Below are positions 24,661-36,400 of a stretch of DNA of 64,000 bases, one piece after another; the first letter of the stretch is position 1, and every line of letters starts with the position of its first letter. The position numbers and the translations under genes are program-made. The stretch covers positions 63,115,546-63,179,545 of the forward strand of contig OZ007569.1 of the NCBI GenBank assembly GCA_963931925.1, read 5' to 3'. Below the pieces are notes generated by a model. The model was not told the origin of the DNA, ran no database searches, and worked only from the letters and a program-made list of their open reading frames with translations. The stretch comes from Onchidella celtica. Taxonomy: Eukaryota > Mollusca > Gastropoda > Systellommatophora > Onchidiidae.

Positions 24661-27600
24661 ATGGCGACCGCAACCCTGAAAACCGTTAACTTCGAAGTGT
24701 TTGGAAGAGTACAAGGTATGTAGCTGATTGCAGTTTTTTAGGTGTGCTTTTCAGGCACGTCTCATGGGCATTTAATTCTGTATCCCACCAGTGTTGATAG
24801 CGAGCTCATGATTCAGAAATACGTAGATTCTAGATCATGAAAGAACAAAATTTAAAAAAACGCTGTGGCTATTCTTACGGCAGCCTACCAACTGTTAGTC
24901 CATTGTCAGATTGATATGTAACGACGTGAGGGTCTAGTCAGTTTGTATCATCGAGGCCGTAGGCCGATGTTCGTCTGGGCAGTAGTCAGATTGACATATC
25001 AGGGTGAGCCGCCGGGGTAGCTATGTATTGTTTTCACTCGTTAACTCTAAGAAGGACTTCCGAACGCATTCTATAGTCCGAGTGAAAACAATACATAGCT
25101 ACCCCGGCGGCTCACCCTGATATGTCAGTCTGACTACTGCCCAGAAGAACATCGGCCTACGGCCTCGATGATACAAACTGACTAGACCCTCACGTCGTTA
25201 CATATCAATCTGACAATGGACTAATATAGCCTAGGTAAGTTGGTAGGCTGCCGTAAGAATAGCCACAGCGTAAAAAAAAACGTTAGATTTATGGCTCGAT
25301 CTAGTCTAGATCTAGACTAGTGTTACTACTACTAGATCTAGATCTAGATCTGTTCTAGTGTTATACTAGTAACTAGATCCAGATCTGGTAAATATTGACA
25401 GAATAGAGATGTAGCTCTAGATCTTACAGAAAACCACAGAAAATCTATGGGGTCACAACAAGGCTTGAAGCAAAGTCAAAAAGTGGCAAAATGAAAAAGC
25501 TAGGCCTATATTACATCTCTTTGCTAAAGGCAGCCAATAGTAGGCCGCCAACATTATCGGCAGGTACTTCTTGGGCCACCGCCAGCATTATCGGCGGATA
25601 CTGCCTGGGTTTATCCGCCACCATTATCAGAGGACGCAACCTGGGCCGCTGCCAACATGATTGGCGGAACTGCCTGCGTGTAGACCTATCCACCAACATT
25701 ATCGCCGGATACTGCATGGGTTTATCTGCCACCATTATTGGTCGATACAGCCTGGGGAAGGAGTTCCGAATGCGTTACATGCTAAAGAGGGTTTATTTTG
25801 AGGGGGTTGAAAAGAAAAGGGGCTAGGTATTTTTTGGGGGTTAATAAAGAAATAGAAATAAATAATTCACGTCATTTTTCGTTTTCTCTTATGTGTCTCT
25901 CTCCCCTCTCTATCTCGCTTCCATTTCATCTCGATTTCTCTGTGCTAGAAGCGTCTGAAAGAGATCACATACATAATAATCATACATCATGACAATGGTC
26001 GGATCCGCACCCACACCCTTTCGCTCCTGAATCACACGTCTTAACCATTTCACCACGCAGGTGAGTTAACAGATTGTCGGTAAAAATTTACTTATACTCA
26101 CAGTCAGTACCTTGACCTAAATTACGGAAAGTTACCGACCTTGTTAATTTGCATAGTTTTAAAAAATTATGAATCGGCTTAGTAGCGAAACAATCCGATT
26201 TCAGCTGCTCGGAGATTGCATGATCTGAGCTAATGAGGGCCTACTTGAGTGTACATCGATCGCCAATGGCTACCCCAGCCCTTTTCGCCCGATTAGTCAA
26301 TCTGACTAGACCCTCACGTCCATCTGACCATTCCATGTGTTGTGAGTTTAAATTCGTGAACACTATACCAAGTTTTGTTTCAGTAAACCTTCGCCAGCCG
26401 CGCTTTTTGGTAAATTCTGTTACTGTGACCTCTCCCCAGTAAGTTTCAAAATGGCAGCTGTTTTCGGATTTTGTCTTACTTCAGACTTTTTTCTTGGATT
26501 ATACTATTTTTCTTAGCAGGTATGTTACAAATGTTATTGTGAATATGAAGTGATAATTGGTCATAAGGTCGGGAACAATGTGTAACAGTGAGCTTTACTT
26601 AATAACGGTAAAAATTACATGTAACGCAACGGAACTTCTCCCCAGCTTGGGTTTATCAGCCAATACTGGACTTATTCCCTATTATTAATGTTGACCATTA
26701 CAAAAACTGGTTTTATTCACTATTAGTACTATTATTGGTACAGTAGTCTCCGTCTAAGAACTCGCCGCCTTAGAACCTGATCCGACTTAGAACCCGCTGT
26801 TGCCGTGAAACCGAATTTTTTCACTATAATTTACATGCGTAAGAACCCGCTCTGAAACGAAAAATCCGCCTAAGAACCCGGCATTTGACTGTGAGACAAG
26901 CACACTTTTACGTAAAATTTCGATATTAAACGCAAAATTCTCTTTCAAGTTGATGGAATAGAACAAAGCCACACGGTACAGTGAAAAAGAACAGGTGGAG
27001 GGAAGGTAGGGGGAGGCGAAGCGCACAAAGGATGGAGCCCAGTTATGTCTTTCGTGTGCAAGCAGGCCACTCCTAGACTAAATTAGCATAGTCATTACCT
27101 AACATCTATTGTTGTCTGACTCGAGGGGCAGAATTTTATACGTAATTGACCAAGCGCTTGGTTTGCATGGCACATGTACATGTACTGAGGGCTGTATGTG
27201 GTTATTACACATGGTATCACTGGGCCTCGTGTTGTATCCGCCTAAGAACCCGCTTTTTCTGTCTCCCGTTGACCGGGTTCTTAGGCTACTGTATTGACCT
27301 GCATAATTCTGGGTTTCTTGGACAGTATTGGTATTGGCCAATAAAGTCTGGCCCCTTATTCGCCAGTATTTTATATTTTCATATTTTTATGTTCCATCAG
27401 GCTTGGTTAAAAAAATAAAATATGATTACCATATGTTTATTGCTACTAAATACTAGGTCTAACTGAGATACCCAGTATTGTTTTTTGGTTAAACTTTAAA
27501 GTGTTTTTGGCACATCTTTCATAATTGTATCAGCACTAGGTCAAATGACTTATTCTTTACCACAGTCATTCAGATAAAATTACACTATAAGTATAAACAG

Positions 27601-30600
27601 ACAGCTTTATCACATCAATGTCCTTATCTTATTTAGTGCCACAGGCTAAATTAATTTACCATGTTGTCGAATAGTTTGCATACATTTTTGTATTAAATGG
27701 CAGAGGAAGAGGAAAAAAGTAGTTAACATGGGGGGAGGAGACTCTTTGGGGCATGGCCAACAAAAAAACCAAAAAAAAACGCGAAGGCATGATCCCGGCA
27801 TTTCAAAGTAAATTGAAAGGAAAAAAAATGCAACCATACGATTATAAAGAACAGGAGGATCATGTTCAAGGAGGATCATATTTCCAGTACATCGGAGGAG
27901 TAGTTTGGACACGTGCAATGATATTACAATAAAATCATTCATGCAAGGGGTCCTGAGCCAATACATGCACCAAGTACATGGATGTCTTGCAGTCTACAGA
28001 CCAGCTGGTCAGTATAAAATGCTGTACACATGTATTGGAAGGGAAAGGAAATGTTATCCACCTAGTTAAAGATAAATTCCATTTGCATTGAAAGGAGATT
28101 TTACAATCCTGTCAAAACATATACGGTATAAATTGGAACTTTTCCTTGAAATCAGCAAACGACTGAAAAGTCTACCTTCAAACGACACTATCGTTCTCAG
28201 AGTATGTGCAGCATGCGAATGTCTCAGCGCATGTGCATAGTGTGTGCACTGAGCAGAACGGCAGGAAAGCTTCTTCCTGAGGCCGGAGAAGGGTTCATTC
28301 CCAATGCAAAATTTATGCTGGCGAGTAAAAAAAATCCTGGAGGAAATTTTATCCGTCAGTATTGGTGGTTAGTCACTCCGTTTGCAAAATGCAACTTTTT
28401 CTTCTTGCCAGTACTTGGTGACATGTTAGTGTTAGATCTAGATTCTAGAATTTCCTAGCTTGTGTCAGAACTCTGGCTTTTTTTAATGATGTTATGGCTT
28501 TGTCTATAGCTCATCAAAAATACTAGACTTTCTATGTATTCATGTCTTTTTTAAGACATTTGTGATGTGTTTATCTCATTCAGTCATTGTAGCTAAACAC
28601 TAAAAGTGCAGTTTAGCCCCTTTAGCCCCCCCCCCCCCCCCCCACATTGTTGCTGCACAGGTCATGTGTATTTTGGCTGTTCTGTCACATGAACCATGAC
28701 AGAGGGCATTGGTTTCACTTTTGGAATCATGGAATAATACAGCAATGGATGCACAAAAAAACAGGGAGGGGGGAGGGGTAATGTATAAAGAGTACTTGCA
28801 AAACTATTTGGTCTAGAGTTTGCATTATACTGAAAAATATGTGAAACATTTTATAGCCCCTTCCTCACACATGTTGGTTCAGGACTAACATTACTGTTAC
28901 ATTTTATTTGAAGTATGCTTTTGGAGTGGGATTTATTTTCTTCTTTGCAGCACTGAGTTGAGTGTGAAATGTGCCTGATTTGATGTGATTATGAAGTGGT
29001 TTCATTTCATGGGAAATGGCTAAAACATCCATCTGGAGGATTAACTCACCAGAGGTCACAACCCTTGATGTTTAGATGCTTGTAAAGACACATTCCCCGT
29101 CCGTGAAATATTCTAACTGCACATCAAGAGGAACTCCTTCACAAATCTCTGCACAGATACATATTATAAATAATTCATTCTCATAGTTTTGTGCATTTGT
29201 AGGTCTGTATCTCATGAGGCAAGATGTTGATCTGAGTGAAGAGAAACAGTTTCATTATATAAGATAAATTACGAAGTACAGATCTAGATCCAATCTAAAC
29301 TGAATGCTCCTTGATTGTCGTTTTTCTTTTTTTCTTGCAGGTGTGTTTTTTCGAAAGGTAAGTATTACAGGAGTAATTATTTTCATATTACCCTTTAATG
29401 ACGTGTGTGAAAGGAGCATTTAAATAATCCTATGTTAGAATGTAGATCTTACATTTTCTGCAAAACAGCTGATGTAATGCATGGCATCAAAGGTATCCTA
29501 TACATGTATCTGTGACCACAAATTGATTTCTACGTTTGATTTTTTTTTTTTGGTCAGGTAATAAAAGTAAATCCACAATTATGAGAATACAAGTCAAGGA
29601 TACTTTAGATTTTCCTTGTTTTATCATAATTGGACACTCATGTTCAGGTGCAGTGCAGAACATCCTTTCGTTGCTCTGTGGTGATAATAAGGTACGGTAC
29701 AATTTGCTCTCAGGGAATGTCATGCTTAGATTCCTGTTTCAGGACTACAGTTAAAACAGTGACTGTGTGAGCTTTTTTTTTTTTTTTCAGCACACCCAGC
29801 AACAAGCTAAGAAACTGGGACTATGTGGTTGGGTGCAGAACACAAATTCTGGCACTGTAATTGGATGTTTAGAAGGGCCAGATGATAAAGTAAAGACCAT
29901 GTAAGTTGGCCAGCTTCAGCCTGGATGTGTTCTTGTGCAGGGCAAATCTAATAAAGCACACCAAACTGTTATCGTTGTTGGAAATTGCAGGGGAAATTCA
30001 TTTGCTGTGGAAATGCAGTAGAAATACTGGGTCCCCAGCATATAGAGTAAGGAGATTGTGAGCCTATTTCTCCCAGTTTCCTTCAGTAGTGGGTACATAC
30101 TTCTAGATAAAATTTGAATTTAATTCATATTTTAAAAAGATGCAAGGCTCCTTTCACTCTTTTAATTGTGAAATTGTCCATTTTTCTCTGTTCTTAACCT
30201 GCGTAGAGGATGGAAAATGTTTATTCACTTCTAGAATTTACTTTAATATCTTACACTTAAGCATAAAGTTATTAATTATTTTCATGAGACTACCACCAGC
30301 ATAATTTCTAAAAATAATTTAATCATCATTTTTGACACACTGTACACAAACAAGATTGCTTCATTTAAGTCTGTAAGAAAAGTGAAATTATGTGGATGAT
30401 TGGTGGGCACTTCTGGAAGGGTCTCCTTCTGTGCAGTGGAACCTGCTTAAACCGAAGTGGATTACAAAACTGTTCTCTTTATCCAAAAGATTTCCTTGTG
30501 AGTTTACACCTCTTTACATGTAAAGAAAATCATGCAAAAACCTTTTAACTAAAAGATTCTCTTTCACTTACTTGATCGAGCGACACTGCTGTCTCGAAAG

Positions 30601-32629
30601 TTCAGGGCCTCTGATATGAAATAAAACAATCCCACCTTGTTAATTTCATAGAGTATTATATATATTATTTATTATACAGGGGTACCTGTCAGGGTTGTGG
30701 GGAAGGAGAGGAGACAATAGACTATTTTATACAGATAGTGTCTTTGAATTGGCTGACGAGGACATCAGACAGAATGGCGCTGCTGCCGTGAACAGCGTTT
30801 TTACCCATGTGTCGTTGGTATCACATCAACTACTATACATTCATGTTACCTTGCCCAGTAATTCAAATACATTATAGTCGATACAGCCACTTACAGTTTG
30901 TCTGTACTTTTAGGCTACTATACATAATGGCGCATCTCATTCACATTCACACAAGCGCATGCACACACACACATTGGAGTTTGATTGTTGGATACAGGAC
31001 TCAGAGAGAGTAATAAAGTAAAATTACTAAGATGTCTTAACTTATCACTTGTCTTTAAGGGACTAAAAATGGTGGTTTTGTAACAATTACTTTTACCCAA
31101 AATCCTGTTAATATGAAATATAATTGTTGTTTAACTGAATTTAGGTTTTAAGCAGGTTCCAGTGTATTGTGTATTATCTTGCTTTCTCCTAGCATAATAA
31201 TGTGAATGTTATCATGCTGACATCATTTCTCCAAACTCCAATTCAAGGTGATGGTTCTGAAATGCTGCAAGATTTTCCAAATTTACTGATGGGCAGATAA
31301 TGGAATTCTTTTTCACATGGTTCTTTCCCGTAATACTCCTTCCCAAAATAGTTGTGGTCACCTGAGACATGTTTCCATCAGATTTCTCCAAGACTTTAAT
31401 TTCATATGAGTGTTGGGCAACTTTGTTTCATTTCTCTATAAAAAAAAGTCTGTCATTTATAGTGTATTATGTTAAGAGTGAATTACAAGTAGACTTTGGA
31501 AGGATAGTTTAGGTATTTTAGGACTGGGGAAAATGGGCTTTCACAGGTTGATTTGATGGCAGTGGCATGCTCAGATAATGTGAGAGATTCTTGTCTCATG
31601 TGTCAAGGACCTTTTTCATAAAGCAGATGTTTAAACATGCAGTCTGATTGAAAATGACATCTGACCATGAAGAGTACACTGACAGGCTTCAGGAAATACG
31701 TACACGTATTTGTTTACATTCTCTGCAGGAAGAAATGGCTGGAGGAAACAGGCAGCCCAGAGTCAAGAATAGAAAAATGTGTTTTTTCAGATGAGAGATC
31801 AGTGGTTAGGCTTAGTTGTTCAGATTTCAGGGTCAAACATTGAGTGTGAATTAATTTTTCCTTTTTTGTTGAGATGTGTGAGCTCTGCCCTTCCTGCACA
31901 TTTATCAAAGAATAATTTTTCTTTTCCTTTTAAAGAAGTGGTACATGTGTAGTATGGGCCCATCCAGTGCAGTTACCAAAAGTCATTAATTCTATTAAGC
32001 ATTTGTATAATATCAATTCTAGTCAGTATGAGCATTGGAGTGATTGTCAATCATTAGAAGAATCATACTACATGTAGTGGAAAGTAATACTCAAAAGAGT
32101 GTCTGATATTCAGATAACAGAATGGTTTTATTTTAATTATTTGCTTTTGCAGTCAGAACATAACAAAGTTCATTCTACAGTTGTGGATTTTACTAGATAC
32201 CTGTAGTACTGTTGACTACAGTGCATCATGAATTGAAATTATGTGCCATTTTGTAAGCCAATTTTTTGTTTGAAGAAGCAAAATATAAATTGTGTGTTGT
32301 TTTTTTTCAGAAATGTGCGTTTGCAGTGGTGGATTTATCCAGCATGTAAATCTTTTGCCATCCTCTTTTAATGTCTGCTGACTCTGTTAATCAATTAAAA
32401 TTCTTCAAATTTTACCTTGGGATTTTTAGTGTGCTTTTTGTAAGTAATGCACTGACTGATCAATATTAAAAATATAATTTTATAATGCTGTTTTGTTTTC
32501 CCCATCTCTTGTAGGAAGAAATGGCTTCAAGAAACAGGCAGTCCAAAGTCTCGGATTGAAAAATGCATGTTTAATGATGAGAAAAGTATTGGTGCTAAAA
32601 CATTCTCTAGTTTTGTTGTAAGGAAATGA
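24661..32629 (+). CDS. ACYP: Acylphosphatase
   Basis: Exons 24661-24715, 29341-29357 (a 17-bp microexon), 29791-29900 and either 31729-31843 or 32515-32629 join in frame to 98 aa plus stop. Either form is the usual acylphosphatase size. The product reads MATATLKTVNFEVFGRVQGV then FFRKHTQQQAKKLGLCGWVQ and NTNSGTVIGCLEGPDDKVKT. The family signatures are both present: GRVQGVFFRKHT with the phosphate-binding arginine, and GWVQNTNSGTVIG with the catalytic asparagine. The enzyme hydrolyses the carboxyl-phosphate bond of acyl phosphates and is a small cytosolic alpha/beta sandwich. Intron 1 is 4.6 kb and full of repeats. The gene diverges from CFAP73 at its 5' end and converges on PTPN at its 3' end. 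ACYP1 and ACYP2 cannot be told apart here. Confidence 0.95.
24861..25270. repeat. Large inverted repeat (410 bp foldback)
   Basis: The arms run from CGCTGTGGCTATTCTTACGG at 24861 inward to about 25037, and back from about 25078 to AGCCACAGCG at 25270. They are nearly identical over about 175-190 bp and surround a loop of about 40 bp. The left arm lacks a short piece (TATAGCCTAGGTAAGTTG) found in the right arm. A fragment of the same arm (CTGACTAGACCCTCACGTC) recurs at about 26302-26320. It is probably a foldback-type MITE. Confidence 0.8.
25297..25392. repeat. AGATCTAGATCT palindromic tract
   Basis: Runs of AGATCT and CTAGATCTAGAC units with short spacers, self-complementary throughout. The same unit recurs at 24015-24060, 42855-42870 and 49455-49500. 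Confidence 0.8.
25545..25760. repeat. Minisatellite, about 42-bp unit
   Basis: Five or so degenerate copies of a unit around CCRCCAACATTATCGGCGGA followed by TACTGCCTGGGTTTA. The copies differ by several substitutions and some length change. Confidence 0.7.
25998..26062 (-). mobile_element. tRNA-derived SINE head fragment
   Basis: Read on the minus strand, CGTGGTGAAATGGTTAAGAC gives an A-box-like TGGTTAAGACG, and GGTGCGGATCC about 30 bp later fits a B-box with two changes. Spacing and bases resemble the 5' half and T-arm of a serine-type tRNA. The structure does not fold into a working tRNA, and no anticodon arm is convincing, so a SINE head is more likely than a tRNA gene. Confidence 0.5.
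26741..27291. mobile_element. pogo/Tigger-like MITE
   Basis: TA lies at both borders (26739-26740 and 27292-27293). The ends are CAGTAGTCTCCGTCTAAGAAC on the left and, inverted, CAGTAGCCTAAGAACCCGG on the right. CAGTRG starts with TA duplication are typical of pogo/Tigger elements. The motif CTAAGAACCCG is repeated several times inside, at both ends. There is no transposase. Confidence 0.65.
29341..29357 (+). CDS. ACYP: Acylphosphatase microexon (exon 2)
   Basis: The 17-bp exon lies between TTTCTTGCAG and GTAAGTATT. With one base from exon 1 it encodes G-V-F-F-R-K, the heart of the phosphate-binding loop, including the essential arginine. Skipping it would shift the frame and remove the active site. 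Confidence 0.9.
30434..31164. mobile_element. pogo/Tigger-like TIR element in acylphosphatase intron 3
   Basis: The left end CAGTGGAACCTGCTTAAACC matches the inverted right end CACTGGAACCTGCTTAAAACC, with a TA after the right end. These are standard pogo/Tigger-type termini. The 731-bp body has no transposase that I recognise. The left TA has been lost or changed (TG). Confidence 0.65.
31729..31843 (+). CDS. ACYP: Acylphosphatase alternative last exon 4a
   Basis: After TTCTCTGCAG this exon continues codon AT|G with KKWLEETGSPESRIEKC, then VFSDERSVVRLSCSDFRVKH and TGA. It is 115 bp, exactly as long as exon 4b, and identical to it at 22 of 37 residues. Its end (SDFRVKH) is nearest to the usual vertebrate ending (YSDFQIVK). 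I see no close AATAAA just downstream. Confidence 0.85.
32515..32629 (+). CDS. ACYP: Acylphosphatase alternative last exon 4b
   Basis: After CTCTTGTAG this exon also completes AT|G, and reads KKWLQETGSPKSRIEKC, then MFNDEKSIGAKTFSSFVVRK and TGA. The same length, phase and gene order show a tandem exon duplication. The last 18 residues, a core beta-strand of the fold, differ most between 4a and 4b. An AATAAA at 33054-33059 would serve this exon. Confidence 0.85.
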
Positions 32630-33059
32630 GTTGAACCATGTATATGAGATGCCAATGTCTTATCATCAAAGAATTGTGATATTGTGGATGACAGCAGGCT
32701 GTATGCTTCCACAAATTTTTAAAAAAAATTCTTTTCTGAGTCATTATACATGTGAATAATTGCTGCAGTTTACCAGTATTTAACATGACTAACAGTAGTG
32801 AGAGTGAGGATAATTGGTGAGGATACATGAGTCTTTTTAAAGTTTTCTTTTTGAACCACAGATCACTTGCCATATGGAACTGTCCCATATTGTGTTTTGC
32901 ATATTTGAAGACATTTTCTGTGATGGGTAAATTGACAGAGTGCTCTTCCCTGTGGTTAGTTTTAAAGCAAACATTTTACATAGTACATGTATCTTCATTA
33001 TAACAACTCATGCTCTCTGCCATTTTGTAAATAATGTACATATAGAGTAAGACAATAAA
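32630..33059 (+). other. ACYP: Acylphosphatase 3' UTR (exon 4b form)
   Basis: Non-coding sequence from the exon 4b stop to an AATAAA at 33054-33059, followed by T/G-rich sequence (TTTGTTGGTTTGTT) suited to cleavage and polyadenylation. Confidence 0.6.
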
Positions 33060-33472
33060 AATTTGTTGGTTTGTTATATACAGTCTGTTCCTGTTTCCTG
33101 CAGATCTACTGTGTGAGAGTTGCACAAGCTGTATTATCTCTTCTTAACTATCTTTTAAACCGTTAATATTCCGAAAATAGTGAATAAAAGTGAAAGAAAA
33201 ATTAATTACTGTCTAGTGGCACTGTTATTGATGTAAGATATGTAATCCCACATAACTGTTCACAGAAGCTGTTACTGTGGGCTTCTCATTCCCATTCATA
33301 GAATCCAACTTTTGAAAGTCCTTTAATGTAGTCTAAAAGTGATAGAACTACATGTACATGTATTTGGTTAAAACTACATGCATTAGAATGTCCTTTTCCC
33401 TGAAAGTGAAAGATAATGCAATAAAAACCCATCTTTCCTAGAGAAATGAAAGACATACACACATATTACATT

Positions 33473-36400
33473 TCAAAAGTTTATTTGCACATCAGAAGGG
33501 TAAAATGTAAACAAAAAAATCATGACCAGAGTATATTAGTGTAAGTCATAAGGGTTAGAATGCAAACTGTTGAATTCCTTCCACTGGAAACATGATTCCC
33601 TTATTTCGTGTTCACTTAACGTAAGAAATTTTGCCTTTGCATATCTGAGAGAACCCATGGTGATCAGATACCTCTTACTCCCATGTAACTGTACAGAACT
33701 GTACACTATTTCACCAATTCTTTGTTGTGAGTTTGCACGGACTTAAAGCTTTTGAACATTTCTTTTGAGGTTGAAAAAAATTTTGGTAGGGTATTTCTTC
33801 AATCCATTTTGTATACTCAACCAATGACACTTTGTTGCTGGAACATATCAACTTTCAACTATCCTAAATAAAATATCCTCCATAAAAAGTGAAGTTGCTG
33901 ACACATCAGTTTCATACTGATGAATATCAGTCATTTCAAAATACTGAAACCTTACCATAAACTCCTAAATGCAAGCACATGTACCACAACTAGCATTGTC
34001 AGTTTCTTACTAAAACATCAATATTTTCATTTCCATTTTGTGGGGAGACACAATAGAAATAAAGAACTGCATAGCATACAAGGCACTTGAAAGACCAACA
34101 AGGTGGTAAATTACCAGAATCACACCCATCTTTATTCTTCCTGTGAACTTAAGCATGAAGACCCAGAGTACTTTGGTTTCACAATATAGTAACACAATGC
34201 ATGTACAATATACATGTAAGAAATGACCTGCACTAATCTGTGGAAACTAAAAATGAGATTCAATTGATCTGAAGACGAATCTTGATCTATTAAGTGCTGT
34301 CAACAGTCAAGTGAATGGCTCCTTATTAAAAAAAAAAATAATGTGAATCAAAATGTAAATAAACTTTGTACTCAAAAGAGTCCGTCAAATATGTTGCCAA
34401 TGAACCACTGAAGGACTGCCATTTTTCATTTCATTTTTTTTTTTTTTTTTTGCTAAACTACTGGACTGCGCTGAACACCACTCTCATGAAAATATATATA
34501 ATATATACAACTATTATAGCTTCACTTCTAGATTATGTCTACGTTTAGAAGTAAGCATGCAAAATTTACTCGTCTTCTTTAAGTACGGTGGCAGCGCAGA
34601 TATCTGATTGTCAGAATCAACACTAGCCTAATAGTTCTCTCCATAATTTATCATCACATGATGTTATGGTTACTTAATTTGCATACTGTAGTGTCCATAT
34701 CCTCAAAGTGCCAAATGTGAGTGATAAGTTAGCACTATGAAGTATCATTCATAAAATTCACAACACAAAACTCCTTAGACAGCTCTTAATTACTTTGATT
34801 TTCCGAAACAGGAAAGAAAACACAAGGTCTAATCTGAAGAACTAAAAACAGACTGAGTAAAACAGATAAACTGGCTGTGGGTGAACTCAAATTTGCTTTG
34901 GAGGTTTATGACAGCCATGTTCCATCAGATGACGTCAAATTTTGAAAGAATCCATAAGCATAAAGATGTTTCAAAAAGCATTTATCAAAGACATAAAAAA
35001 TCAATACTACATGTATCATATGTAATGTGGAGTTTAAGAAAAATCTGTACATATACAACATCCACAAGTACATAACATGTCACTTTGTGACCTCAGTAAA
35101 CAATCCACACACATGCATCAGGGCAGACATTTCTGAACTCTTCAAATATATAGGATAGGTACTTACAGGTTTCATTTCTGCTCCTTAAAGTTTTGTAAAT
35201 AAACCAAAGAATCAACTGTCATCTATCAAATAAATGCCTCTCAACACCATCCTTACCCCAGTACCTCATTCACTTGATTTTCTCAGACACTATGTAATTT
35301 CAACCTAGATTTTCAACACTGAGATTCTGGAGTTTTCATTTTCATGCAATTGCACTTTGTCTGACATTTGAAGTATTGAAGTAATGTCTTCCTCATAACA
35401 CACCAATAAAACAGTGACATTGCCTTTTATTTAACAAAGCATGTCACACAAAATTTGAACTTTTGATTTTGGAAGCTATTTTGAAAAAACTGCAGAATTT
35501 AATATGTAGGTCTTTACAAAAGTTTGCCTCACACTCACAGTCACAGTTTTAATAAAAATCAAAGTCAAGATTGTCAATTGTGACCCCTTGCAAAGGACTT
35601 CGCCTGATTCTGTTAGGATTCTAGATTATCACAAGAAATCTTTTTACTTTCAGTTTCCACAAGGTAACTACAGAGCAAATACACCACATACTCTGACAGT
35701 AGTGGTGGTCACTGATTAAAAAGTTTCAAAAGACGAGAAAATAGGAAAAATATATTAACTCTATAGCATTTAGATGATTATCACATTTGATCCAAAAATT
35801 TACACAGAAGTGCTTTTGTCACAATGATGACTTTCCACAACCTTAGAGGCCCAGAGTAGCCTTGAACTTGAACACAGCACAATCAAAACTTTCCAGAAAT
35901 CTGCCTATTCAAACGGCTCATTTAGAGCAATTAAAAAAATACTCTTCAAATTTCAAACTGATCCATCAAAAGAAATAAAATTACCACTGGTCCGAAGTCC
36001 ATGAATAGTTGTATTTTAAAGTAACTTTATTGTGTGTGATGCCCAGTGCATGTATATATATATAATACCACTGGGCAATATCATACAGGTACTCTATACT
36101 GGAGGATGCCATTTATACATTACAAAGATTACGACTCGCATATTTTGCCCCGAAACTCTGCTAAAGAAACTTGCATTTCTTGTGGATGTAAACCCCAGCA
36201 ACAACTGGGAAGACATTATTTGGGGAAAGTAATGTTGCACTTTTGCAGGTCTCTCTCTGAAAATACTGCTTTAAATTAATTTGATTAGGCATTTCTGTTT
36301 ATAAAAGTACATTATAAAAAATTTACTTCAAAAGTTACCTTTTCCAGACACTGATACTGATATTCAATAAAACCAGTTGTGATACATTAAATGTAGACAG

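Noticed and set aside
32285-32345. Acceptor-like TTTTTTTTCAG with a short frame between exons 4a and 4b
   Set aside because: The frame after it shows no similarity to acylphosphatase and is in the wrong phase for the split codon.
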